A stretch of DNA of 29,730 bases from VGRW01 sp031396695 (GTDB taxonomy: Bacteria; Myxococcota_A; UBA9160; SZUA-336), in assembly GCA_031396695.1 (NCBI GenBank), contig JANNLG010000249.1, forward strand, positions 1-29,730, written 5' to 3'. The notes under the pieces are model-generated. The model saw only the letters and a list, made by a program, of their open reading frames with translations. It had not been told where the DNA came from and did no database searches. Shown here piece after piece: positions 15,962 to 23,751 of this stretch. Position 1 is the first letter of the stretch, and every line of letters starts with the position of its first letter. The translations under genes were made by a program, and so were the position numbers.

Positions 15962-17494
15962 ATGCGTGGCGCTGCGCGGCTGGCGGCGACTCAGCGCCGC
16001 GCGCGGCGGCGGATGCTTCTGCGCGGCCGGATCACGATCGCGATCGGGCTGACGGCGCTCGTATTCGTGCTCTGGACGGCGCTCGCGAGCGTGGGATCGG
16101 ACGCTTCGGCCGAGCCGCACTCGCTCGCGGCCCTGCCCAAGGTGAGCGCCTTCGAGATCGAGGAGCGCGAGGCGAAATCGCCCGACGCGGACCCGGTCGC
16201 GCCCGTGCTTCCCGATCCGCTCCCGCCACCCCGCCCCACCACGCCGGAGCCGGAGGCGAAGCCCGCGCCGCGCGCGGCCTCCGAGAAGCTGCGCAGCGCC
16301 CCCGCGCAGGTGATCGCGCGCATCCCGGTGCCGCTGCCGACGCACGGCGCCGCCGGACTGCCGCGCTTGGTCGCGGCCACGGAACAGGGCGCGAAGCGAG
16401 CCTCGCGCAGCGAGCACGTGACCGAGCTGCTCTCGCGCGGGGCGAACGCCCCGGCCTTGCGCGTCGAGTACACGCTCGACCTGGCGCTGACGCAGGCGGT
16501 CTACGACATCTTCGAGCGCGGCCGCGTGAAGCTCGGTCTGGCGGTGGTGCTCGATCCTGCGACCGGGAACGTGCTCGCCTACGCCGGCACCGATCCCAAG
16601 CGCCTGCCCCCTGGAGAGGTCTACCCGGCCGCGTCGCTGGTCAAGGTGGTGACCGCGGCCGCAGCGCTCGAGAGCGCGCCCGCCTCCGCGCGGCGGAGCT
16701 GTCGCTTCGTCGGGAATCCGTATCGCCTGACACCAGCGCGCGTCGTGCCGCCCAAGCGCGGCACCGAGATCACGCTGGAACGCGCGCTCGCGATGTCGAA
16801 CAACCAGTGCTTCGCACAGCTCGCGGTGAACGATTTGGGCGCGAAGACGATGCTCGATCTGTTCCGCCGCTTCGGCCTGCTGCAGCGGCCGGGTCCCGGC
16901 CACGAGGCGGGCCAGGCCGCCGACCCGCACGGCGACCGCTTCGCGCTCGGCAAGCTCGGCTGCGGCCTCGCGGGCCTGCAGATCACGGCCCTACACGCGG
17001 CCGAGATCGCGGCCACGCTCGCCGACGGCAAACGGCGCGCGCCGCGCTGGATCGAGCGCGTGACGGACTCGAACGGCGAGGAGTACGCGCTGCCGTCCAC
17101 GACTGCCGCGGTGCAAGTGCTCACGCCCGCGCTGGCGGCGGACCTGCGCGAGATGATGATCGCGACCACGGTCAGCGGCACCGCGCGGCGCGCGTTCCGC
17201 GCCGCGTACGGCCGGCCGATCCTGAAGGTGATGAAGGTCGCAGCGAAGACCGGCAGCCTCTCCGGCAAGACGCCTCCGGGTCGCTACGAGTGGCTGATCG
17301 CGCTGGCGCCAGCCGATCGGCCGAAGGTCGCGATCGCGGTGCTGGTCGTGCAGCAGAAGCGCTGGCATTCGACCGCGTCGCAGATCGGCGCCCAGATCCT
17401 GAACGCGATCTTCTGCACGGGCTCGACCTGCCGGGTCGAGCGCGCGGATCAGTGGTTGACCGCCGACGTCGAGTCACCCGCCGTCAAGCGCTAG
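15962..17494 (+). CDS. Monofunctional penicillin-binding transpeptidase
   Basis: The protein has 510 residues. It has a basic tail, one membrane helix (about 24-42), a Pro-rich linker (about residues 68-105) and a transpeptidase domain with all three active-site motifs: S225-LV-K228, S279-N-N281 and K429-T-G431. It cross-links peptidoglycan in the periplasm. There is no glycosyltransferase domain and no recognisable class B pedestal, so the N-terminal part is shorter than in PBP2 or FtsI. A beta-lactam-binding regulator or carboxypeptidase is an alternative. The ATG at 15962 is chosen; a TTG at 15938 in the same frame is possible, with AGGGAAG between them. No partner gene is co-oriented next to it. 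Confidence 0.87.
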   Translation: MRGAARLAATQRRARRRMLLRGRITIAIGLTALVFVLWTALASVGSDASAEPHSLAALPKVSAFEIEEREAKSPDADPVAPVLPDPLPPPRPTTPEPEAKPAPRAASEKLRSAPAQVIARIPVPLPTHGAAGLPRLVAATEQGAKRASRSEHVTELLSRGANAPALRVEYTLDLALTQAVYDIFERGRVKLGLAVVLDPATGNVLAYAGTDPKRLPPGEVYPAASLVKVVTAAAALESAPASARRSCRFVGNPYRLTPARVVPPKRGTEITLERALAMSNNQCFAQLAVNDLGAKTMLDLFRRFGLLQRPGPGHEAGQAADPHGDRFALGKLGCGLAGLQITALHAAEIAATLADGKRRAPRWIERVTDSNGEEYALPSTTAAVQVLTPALAADLREMMIATTVSGTARRAFRAAYGRPILKVMKVAAKTGSLSGKTPPGRYEWLIALAPADRPKVAIAVLVVQQKRWHSTASQIGAQILNAIFCTGSTCRVERADQWLTADVESPAVKR

Positions 17495-17642
17495 GGCTCC
17501 TGAGCGGAATCCGTTCTGCGCGCGGGCGTCGGCTCGACTCGCGATTGTAGAAATCCGGCGGGAGTAGCGTCGCGGTTCTCGGCCTATGTGCTCGAACTCG
17601 CGACGGCCGGGTCGGCACGTCCCTTGCTCTCTCATCCCTTTT

Positions 17643-17667
17643 GTTGGTGTTTCTATCCAACGAGGAG
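17643..17667 (+). promoter_or_regulatory. 5' UTR hairpin directly before a strong ribosome site
   Basis: GTTGG (17643-17647) pairs with CCAAC (17657-17661) around a 9-base loop. GAGGAG (17662-17667) follows immediately and serves the ATG at 17673. The AT-rich loop and flank differ from the surrounding sequence. A role in translation control or mRNA stability is possible but unproven. Confidence 0.3.
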
Positions 17668-17672
17668 AAAAC

Positions 17673-18101
17673 ATGCGAGCGAGCAGAACGAAGCTGGCGG
17701 CGGTTGCTGTGGCGATGTTCGCCATGGCGGCCTGTTCCGACAGCGAGCAGAAGTCCGCGACGCCTTCGGTTGGCGCCGCATCCGCACAAGCGGACAACAC
17801 AGCCCGCAACGTCCGCGATCGAGACGAGGCGACGCTGACGCCTCTCGATCAGTCGAACAGCGCGCCGGATCTCGCGCTCACCCAGGAGATCCGCAGCGGC
17901 ATCACGTCGAACGACGCGATGTCGATGCAGGCGCGCAACGTCAAGGTGATCACGCGGGACGGCGTGGTGACCCTGCGCGGACCGGTACAGACGGAGCAGG
18001 AGAAATCGACGATCGGCGTGCTGGCGAAGGACGCTGGTGCAACCCGTGTCGACAATCAACTCGAGATCGACCGCGACGGTACGTCGGGTAGCAAGGAGTA
18101 G
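17673..18101 (+). CDS. BON-domain lipoprotein
   Basis: The protein has 142 residues. It begins with a lipoprotein signal (hydrophobic 8-20, lipobox MAAC with C21), so it should be anchored in the outer or inner membrane. A short polar linker is followed by one BON domain from about residue 70 to 135 (IRSGITSNDAMSMQARNVKV, then VTLRGPVQTEQEK and ATRVDNQLEI). BON domains bind phospholipid and are found in osmotic and envelope stress proteins such as OsmY. GAGGAG lies six bases before the ATG. It is followed after five bases by the glycine-zipper gene, and both end at a shared terminator. Confidence 0.9.
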   Translation: MRASRTKLAAVAVAMFAMAACSDSEQKSATPSVGAASAQADNTARNVRDRDEATLTPLDQSNSAPDLALTQEIRSGITSNDAMSMQARNVKVITRDGVVTLRGPVQTEQEKSTIGVLAKDAGATRVDNQLEIDRDGTSGSKE

Positions 18102-18106
18102 CGAAC

Positions 18107-18625
18107 ATGGAACGAGCCGTAATTTGCATCGTGAACAACTACAACCAGGCGGAGCGCGTGGTCGGAGAGCTGCGCTCTGCGGGCTTCGCGCACGATCACA
18201 TCTCGGCGCTGTTTCCCGACAAGGAGGGTAGCCGCGACTTCGCCCATGAGCAGAACACGAAGGCGCCCGAGGGTGCAGCAACGGGCGCCAGCGCTGGCGG
18301 TGTTCTGGGCGGCGCGCTCGGCTGGCTGGTCGGCATCGGATCGCTTGCGATTCCCGGGCTCGGCCCCTTCATCGCAGCGGGCCCCATCCTGGCCGCGCTG
18401 TCCGGTGCGGCGGTCGGCGCCGCCGTCGGCGGGCTGACGGGCGCGTTGGTCGGAATGGGTATCCCCGAGTACGAAGCGAAGCAGTACGAGGGCAAGGTCA
18501 AGGGAGGCAACATCTTGATCTCCGTGCATACCGAGGACAGCGCGCACCGAGACATGGCGAAGGAGATCTTCGAGAAGGCGGGCGCGACCGACATCAAGAC
18601 GACAGGCGAGTCCTCGGCTCCCTGA
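18107..18625 (+). CDS. Stress-type membrane protein with YflT-like N-terminus and glycine zipper
   Basis: The protein has 172 residues. Residues 1-40 form a small beta-alpha-beta unit (AVICIVNNYNQAERVVGELR) like general stress protein 17M/YflT. Residues about 58-125 are two Gly/Ala-rich membrane segments (GGVLGGALGWLVGIG and GAAVGAAVGGLTGALVGMG), followed by a soluble tail with the conserved-looking GIPEYEAKQYEG. Proteins of this type are usually induced by cold, salt or other stress; the molecular role is not known. It is the second gene of an operon with the BON lipoprotein, so a shared job in membrane protection is likely (inference). Confidence 0.8.
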   Translation: MERAVICIVNNYNQAERVVGELRSAGFAHDHISALFPDKEGSRDFAHEQNTKAPEGAATGASAGGVLGGALGWLVGIGSLAIPGLGPFIAAGPILAALSGAAVGAAVGGLTGALVGMGIPEYEAKQYEGKVKGGNILISVHTEDSAHRDMAKEIFEKAGATDIKTTGESSAP

Positions 18626-18643
18626 GCCGTCGACCGCACGAAG

Positions 18644-18680
18644 AACGCCTCCACCCGACGACGGGTGGAGGCGTTTTTTT
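18644..18680 (+). terminator. Strong intrinsic terminator
   Basis: A perfect 14-bp stem (18644-18657 with 18662-18675) closes a 4-base loop, ACGA, and runs straight into seven T residues (18674-18680). It ends the BON/glycine-zipper operon 18 bases after the last stop. On the minus strand only a short TTCTT follows the stem, so for the convergent catalase transcript it would be weak. Confidence 0.95.
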
Positions 18681-18709
18681 GCGTTCGACGATTCTGCGCG
18701 AGCGACGCG

Positions 18710-20797
18710 TCAGACCACTCGATCCCAGTGACGATGAGCGGCGATCGCGCCGATGAATGCCGCGATGTCGGAGCGCTTGAAGGCCGCCTGATCGCGCGTA
18801 GTCACGCCGATCATCCGGGCTTCGTCTCTCACGTCGACTCCCGCACTCTGCAGCAGAGCCAGCGCATGGGAACCGAGTGCGAGCGCTTTGGCGTGTCGAT
18901 GTGCCTCCTGCACGAAGGTCACCACACCCGGCGTGGCGAGCAACGTGTCGACGCTCCGCTTCCCGCCCGGCACCGCGACCGCATCGAACATCGCCGACGG
19001 CACCGTTGCAAAGCTGTGGTCCGCGGCGCGCGCAGAGCCGGAGCTCGGCTTGATGGGCCCGAGTCGCGGCGCGACGAGTAGCAGTCGAGCACCGCCTTTC
19101 TCGAGCGCCTCGCGAAGCGCCTCGACATCCTCCGCTTCGAACCCGTCCGCCACCAGGACGGCGACGCTGCGTGTAGAGATGTCGCCGGGCTTTCGGCTCA
19201 GCATGCTCAACGCGGGGGAGGTCTCGATCGGCGATGCGACGTGGAGCGTCGCGGGCGCCTTGCCGAGCTTGATGCCGAGCGCGGACACGACCCGTTCGGC
19301 CAGTCCGCGGTCGACGTTCTGGAGCATGTCCGCGACCCGCTGCCGAAGACCCGGAGCCTCGAGCTTCCCGAGCTCGAACTGGAAAGCGCTCGCGATGTGC
19401 GCCTGCTCGACAGGGGTCTGGCTGTTCCAGAACAGGCGCGCCTGCGAGAAGTGATCGAAGAACGACGCGCTGCGGTCGCGCTGCTTGGGTCCGACCGTGT
19501 TGGCGAGTGTCGATTCGAATCCGCCCTCCGTCGGACTCGCCTGGCGCGGCGAACCGTCGTCGATGCCGCTCGGTTCGTACGCGATGCGACCGGAGTGGAT
19601 CGTGTGACGCATGAAGCCGTCGCGCTGGAGGTTGTTCACCGCCGCATGCGGCCGGTTCACCGGGATTTCGTGGAAGTTCGGTCCACCCAGCCGGATCAGC
19701 TGCGTGTCGGTGTAGGAGAAGAGCCGTCCCTGCAGCAGGGGATCGTCGGTGAAGTCGATACCCGGAACGATGTGGCCCGGGTGAAAGGCGGCTTGCTCGG
19801 TTTCGGCGAAGAAGTTCTCGGGGTTTCGATCGAGCACCATTCGCCCGATCGGCACGACCGGCACCATTTCCTCGGGGACGAGCTTGGTGGGGTCGAGCAG
19901 GTCGATCGGAAATGCCTCGGCGTCCTCCTCGCGAATCAGCTGCACGCCGAGCTCGTACTCGGGAAATGCGCCGCTCGCGATGGCGTCCCAGAGGTCGCGG
20001 CGATGGAAGTCGGCGTCCTTGCCAGCGAGCTGCTGCGCTTCTTCCCACACCAACGCATGCGTCCCGAGCAGCGGCTTCCAGTGGAACTTGACGCGATGCA
20101 CCTGCCCGCGCTCGTTGACGAAGCGAAACGTGTGCACGCCGAAGCCCTGCATCATCCGATAGCTGCGCGGGATTCCGCGATCGGACATCGCCCACATCAC
20201 CGCGTGGATCGTCTCGGGCATCAGCGAGACGAAATCCCAGAATGTGTCGTGTGCGGAGGACGCCTGTGGAATGGCGCGATGCGGCTCGGGTTTCGCGGCA
20301 TGCACGAAGTCCGGGAACTTCATCGCGTCCTGGATGAAGAAGACCGGGACGTTGTTGCCGACGAGGTCGTAGTTGCCCTCCTCGGTGTAGAACTTCACCG
20401 AAAAGCCGCGCAGATCGCGCACCGTGTCCGCGGAGCCGGCGCCGCCCACCACGGTCGAGAAGCGCACGAAGACCGGCGTCCGCTGCTTCGGATTCTGCAG
20501 GAACTTCGCCTTCGTGATCTTGCGCTGCGACTGATACACCTCGAAGTAGCCGTGCGCTCCCGAGCCGCGCGCATGGACGATGCGCTCGGGAATCCGCTCG
20601 TGATCGAAGTGGGTGATCTTCTCGCGCAGGATGAAGTCTTCGAGCAGCGTCGGTCCGCGCAGGCCCACCTTCAACGAGTTCTGATTGTCCGCGATCGGCA
20701 GACCTTGGTTCGTGGTGAGCAGCTCCTTGGGTCGCTCGATGCGAGCGGAACTGCGAGGATCCTTGCGAACGTCCTTGCGCTTGCCAGCCTTCTTCAA
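18710..20797 (-). CDS. katE: Large-subunit monofunctional heme catalase (HPII/KatE type)
   Basis: From the TTG at 20797 the protein has 695 residues, which fits large-subunit catalases. It decomposes hydrogen peroxide in the cytoplasm. Visible signatures are the distal H75 in RIVHARG, the GNNVPVFFIQDA segment with the active-site Asn, and the proximal heme-Tyr motif R-x3-Y in GRLFSYTDTQ. A C-terminal flavodoxin-like DJ-1/PfpI domain (from about residue 545, VAVLVADGFEAEDVEALREA) is the hallmark of the large class. TTG is chosen because AGCGAGGTG precedes it and the KatE-like text begins soon after. The frame stays open to 20923, but that extension does not look native. It faces the BON operon terminator. 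The stress-gene neighbour suggests related regulation. Confidence 0.93.
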   Translation of the reverse strand: MKKAGKRKDVRKDPRSSARIERPKELLTTNQGLPIADNQNSLKVGLRGPTLLEDFILREKITHFDHERIPERIVHARGSGAHGYFEVYQSQRKITKAKFLQNPKQRTPVFVRFSTVVGGAGSADTVRDLRGFSVKFYTEEGNYDLVGNNVPVFFIQDAMKFPDFVHAAKPEPHRAIPQASSAHDTFWDFVSLMPETIHAVMWAMSDRGIPRSYRMMQGFGVHTFRFVNERGQVHRVKFHWKPLLGTHALVWEEAQQLAGKDADFHRRDLWDAIASGAFPEYELGVQLIREEDAEAFPIDLLDPTKLVPEEMVPVVPIGRMVLDRNPENFFAETEQAAFHPGHIVPGIDFTDDPLLQGRLFSYTDTQLIRLGGPNFHEIPVNRPHAAVNNLQRDGFMRHTIHSGRIAYEPSGIDDGSPRQASPTEGGFESTLANTVGPKQRDRSASFFDHFSQARLFWNSQTPVEQAHIASAFQFELGKLEAPGLRQRVADMLQNVDRGLAERVVSALGIKLGKAPATLHVASPIETSPALSMLSRKPGDISTRSVAVLVADGFEAEDVEALREALEKGGARLLLVAPRLGPIKPSSGSARAADHSFATVPSAMFDAVAVPGGKRSVDTLLATPGVVTFVQEAHRHAKALALGSHALALLQSAGVDVRDEARMIGVTTRDQAAFKRSDIAAFIGAIAAHRHWDRVV

Positions 20798-20891
20798 GAG
20801 ACACCTCGCTTGGAAGATCCGTCGAGACGGAGCAAGCCACGTGCCGTGACTCGATTCGCCGGCGAACTCGCCGCTCTGCTCTGCGTCCAGG

Positions 20892-20923
20892 TTGGTACCT
20901 CGACGGGCGTCGCTTTGTACCAA
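20892..20923. promoter_or_regulatory. TTGGTAC/GTACCAA inverted repeat upstream of the catalase
   Basis: TTGGTAC (20892-20898) and GTACCAA (20917-20923) form a perfect 7-bp dyad with 18 bases between, about 95-125 bases upstream of the catalase start. It lies in the largest non-coding gap of the window (20798-21065). An operator for a peroxide or general-stress regulator is possible. It does not match a site that I can name with confidence. Confidence 0.4.
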
Positions 20924-21065
20924 GCGTTGCGCGCGAGCGGTCCGCCACGTTGCGTCAGAACTCCTGGATGTTCCGGCTTGTCATGCAGCAGGAGAGGGAT
21001 GAGAAGCCCATGAGAATCACCGCTCGGTACATCGTGTATCTCCCCGTTCCTTCGCGCTGTGACCG

Positions 21066-21689
21066 TCAGCTCGCGAGCGCAACTGGCGCTGGCTCGGTCA
21101 GCCAAGGCTCGATCTCGTCGACTACATCGCTCGAAAACAGCAACCCGAGGTGGCTGACGCCTGCGACGTGGCGGGTGAACTGGCGCGCACGTCGCGGAAG
21201 CTCTGCGTAGCGCGCGGGCACGACCCGATCGTCGTGCGCTGCAATCGATACGAGTCGGGACGTCGCCGGGACGGCGGCGGCGGCGAGCGCTTGCAAGAAC
21301 TCCGAATCGGGCGCCATCTGGCTAATGGACGAGCTCACGCGCTCGAGCAGGCCGCGCGCGAGCAAGACGGCAGGCGACCCGCGATGAGGCGCCCCCAGCG
21401 TAATCACCGAACGGATCAACCGACCTCGATCGAGGCGCTTGAGAAGATAGGTGGCGACCAGTCCGCCCATCGAGTGCCCCACCACGTCGATCGCGTTGCA
21501 GTGGCGGCTCACAGCCAGCTGATCGATCACGGCAGCCGCGCGCTCCGCGGACTCGCGGATGCAGCCGAAGCCGAGTCCGAGATCCGCGCGGACTACCTGG
21601 CGCCGAAGTCGCCGCCCCAGCTCGTGCTCGAGCGGTATCAGGCTCGTTCGGAATCCGGCCCAGCCAGAGATCAGGACGATCATGCTCAT
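21066..21689 (-). CDS. Alpha/beta-hydrolase, lipase/esterase-like
   Basis: From the ATG at 21689 the protein has 207 residues. It starts directly with the first strand and an oxyanion-like turn (MSMIVLISGWAGF). The nucleophile elbow is G-H-S73-M-G-G. The acid is D153 or D154 (AAHDDRVVP), and the His is H180 (GVSHLGLLF). The LGAPHRGSP segment after the elbow is typical of bacterial lipases and PGAP1-like esterases. A longer frame reaches a GTG at 21830 and would add a 47-residue polar leader with no signal peptide, which seems unlikely. Without a signal peptide it should be cytoplasmic. The natural substrate is unknown. It is divergent from the methyltransferase gene. Confidence 0.82.
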   Translation of the reverse strand: MSMIVLISGWAGFRTSLIPLEHELGRRLRRQVVRADLGLGFGCIRESAERAAAVIDQLAVSRHCNAIDVVGHSMGGLVATYLLKRLDRGRLIRSVITLGAPHRGSPAVLLARGLLERVSSSISQMAPDSEFLQALAAAAVPATSRLVSIAAHDDRVVPARYAELPRRARQFTRHVAGVSHLGLLFSSDVVDEIEPWLTEPAPVALAS

Positions 21690-21853
21690 CGCCAGTGCAA
21701 CCTGCGCGCCAGGCTCGATACGCGCGGATGGCCTTCCCAAATCGAGCTCTGCAGAATCTACATCGATCGATCGTCGATTTGGACGCGAAGCCGCGGTGTC
21801 GGGCCCGAACTGCGCGCCGCCGTCTGGCACACCTTTCGCACTCGTCTCGAGTG

Positions 21854-22849
21854 ATGACGACGCTCGCAGCGAGATCTTCTACCGTGCCGCTCCGCAGCGG
21901 CGCCTCGAAGTGGCGCCCGAGCACCGCGCGAGAGCGCGATGCAGCCCTGGTGGAGCTCGCCGCACTGCTCGAAGCGCGCGGCTATCGGTTCACGTCCATC
22001 AGCCCCGCGTCGCATACGCTCGTGAACGCGCGACCCGGCAACGAGCTGGCGCGGGATCTGGAAGGCGTCTTCGGCTGGAATCGCCCTTTCGATCCCGAAA
22101 TTCTGCCGAAGCAAGTCCTGGAGGTCGGACTCCGCGCCGGTGCGCTCGAAATCACCCAGTGGCGCGCACGAAGCACGGTTCGCTTCTCGACGCTGCGTGA
22201 CGCGCTGGTCGTACATTCGGCCTTTCCAACGAGCGCACTCGACTCCGTGTTCTTCGGTCCGGACACCTACCGATTCGTCAACTTGCTCGCGCGAACGCTC
22301 TCGGGCGGAGGCTCGCTCGTGGAGCTCGGCTGCGGGACCGGAGTGGCCGCGCTGTCGGTCTGCGACCGGTATTCGCACACGCTGCTGACCGACATCAACC
22401 CGCTCGCGTTGCGCTATGCGGCCGTGAATGCGCGGATCAACCCTCGCCTGGCAGGTCGGGCGCGTCTCGAGTTCCTGCAAGGAGATTTGTTCGCGGGCGC
22501 AGCGGGTCCGTTCGACGCCATCGTCGCCAACCCGCCGTTCATGATCGACGTCGAGAAGCGTCTCTACCGGGATGGCGGCGCGCGAGGATTCGATCTGGCG
22601 CTCCGCATCCTGCGCGAGAGCCTGCCGCGACTCTCCGCGCGCGGGCGGCTCGTGATCTACACCGGAATCCCGTTCACGGATGGAAGGAGTCCATTTCACG
22701 GCGCGGTCGCCGAGATACTCGGATCGCGGAGCTTCGTATGCGAAGAGCTCGAGGTCGACGTATTCGGAGACGAGCTGGCCGGCGAAAGCTACGGCCGAAT
22801 CGACCGCCTCGGCGTGGTGGCGTTGGTCGTCGACGGAGGCCATTGCTGA
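21854..22849 (+). CDS. HemK-like SAM-dependent methyltransferase (small-MTase family)
   Basis: The protein has 331 residues. The SAM-binding motif I is LVELGCGTG (about 155-163), the acidic end of strand 2 is LLTDINP (D180), and the catalytic loop is N226-P-P-F229 (VANPPFMID). NPPF/NPPY loops methylate amide or amino nitrogens, as in PrmC/HemK or RNA and DNA N-methyltransferases. The N-terminal 130 residues (GWNRPF, FGPDTYRF) match neither PrmC nor RsmC closely, so the target is open: protein, RNA or a small molecule. The ATG at 21854 lacks a clear ribosome site. The downstream diiron-protein gene overlaps its end, so the two are co-translated. Confidence 0.83.
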   Translation: MTTLAARSSTVPLRSGASKWRPSTARERDAALVELAALLEARGYRFTSISPASHTLVNARPGNELARDLEGVFGWNRPFDPEILPKQVLEVGLRAGALEITQWRARSTVRFSTLRDALVVHSAFPTSALDSVFFGPDTYRFVNLLARTLSGGGSLVELGCGTGVAALSVCDRYSHTLLTDINPLALRYAAVNARINPRLAGRARLEFLQGDLFAGAAGPFDAIVANPPFMIDVEKRLYRDGGARGFDLALRILRESLPRLSARGRLVIYTGIPFTDGRSPFHGAVAEILGSRSFVCEELEVDVFGDELAGESYGRIDRLGVVALVVDGGHC

Positions 22850-23751
22850 TCCCGCGTGCACGACAACCCTCTCACCCCGGCGACGCGAGCGAATCGCTCC
22901 ATCAGGGCCTGACCAGCTTCAACGCGCTGCGTCTGTCACCGCGAGGCCCGAGTTGCGATTGGCGACGCGAGCTGTGCGAGGAAGCCCTCTGGCGGCAGCG
23001 AGAGCATTCGTACCTGGAGCGGGAGCGGGCGGCGATCCAAGCGCTCCTGCCGCGCGACGCAGGCTCCCCCGAAGCGTTCGAGGCTTGGTTTCGGCGCCTG
23101 GAGGCCGGCGGCCCGGGACAGGGCGACGAGCTGTTTTCCTGGCTTGCAGACGAAGCCTCGCTCGAAGACATGCGCTGGTTCCTCACGCAGGAGACCGCCG
23201 GCGAGGCGGGCTTCGACGATCTCGTCGCGCTCACGCAAGTGAAGCTGCCGCAGCGGGCGAAGCTGGAGCTCGCCCGCAACTATTGGGACGAGATGGGGCG
23301 TGGGCGAGCCGCGGCGATGCATGGAGAGTTGCTCGCTCATCTGGTGCGCAGCCTCGACTTGCAGCCTGCTGTACACACGACGGTGTGGCCTGCACTGGCA
23401 CTGGGAAATCTCATGATCGGATTGGCGGCCGACCGGCACTACGCGTATCACTCGCTAGGGGCCCTGGGCGCGATAGAACTCACTGCGCCCGGGCGTGTCG
23501 TCCAGGTCGCACGAGGCTTGGAACGGTTGGGGTTCTCGAAGCAGGACCGTTTGTATTTCGAGGTGCACGCGACGCTCGACCTCAAGCACGCGCACGACTG
23601 GATCACGGAGGTGTTGGTGCCGCTGGCCTGCGAACGGCCGGAGACGACGAAATGGTTCGCGGAGGGCGCCTTGATGCGCCTGAACGCGGGTGCGCGCTGC
23701 TTTGCACGCTACCGCGAAGAGCTGCCTCGACCCTTACGCGGCGGTAGATAG
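22843..23751 (+). CDS. Heme-oxygenase-like diiron protein (iron-containing redox enzyme family)
   Basis: The protein has about 302 residues from the TTG at 22843 (GGAGG at 22835-22839); no ATG is available near this point and a CTG at 22846 is an alternative. The all-helical core has the pattern of heme-oxygenase-like diiron oxidases: E117 (FLTQET), E150 and H160 (NYWDEMGRG, AAAMHGE), then E240, H242, D246 and H249/H251 (YFEVHATLDLKHAHDW). Members cleave or hydroxylate small molecules with O2, as in UndA, SznF or CADD. Several are natural-product enzymes. Its start overlaps the methyltransferase stop and its end overlaps the convergent ATP-grasp gene by 43 bases. The substrate is unknown. Confidence 0.82.
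   Translation: MLIPRARQPSHPGDASESLHQGLTSFNALRLSPRGPSCDWRRELCEEALWRQREHSYLERERAAIQALLPRDAGSPEAFEAWFRRLEAGGPGQGDELFSWLADEASLEDMRWFLTQETAGEAGFDDLVALTQVKLPQRAKLELARNYWDEMGRGRAAAMHGELLAHLVRSLDLQPAVHTTVWPALALGNLMIGLAADRHYAYHSLGALGAIELTAPGRVVQVARGLERLGFSKQDRLYFEVHATLDLKHAHDWITEVLVPLACERPETTKWFAEGALMRLNAGARCFARYREELPRPLRGGR

Noticed and set aside
19241..21013. A 590-residue plus-strand frame opposite the catalase
   Set aside because: It is antisense to an unmistakable catalase, and its composition is typical of shadow frames.
20794..21105. A 103-residue minus-strand frame between catalase and lipase
   Set aside because: It has no hydrophobic or domain pattern and no ribosome site, and it overlaps the lipase end. 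It is more likely the catalase upstream region.
21690..21830. An N-terminal extension of the lipase to a GTG at 21830
   Set aside because: The 47 added residues are polar, are not a signal peptide and do not resemble lipase sequence. The ATG at 21689 begins with the first core strand.
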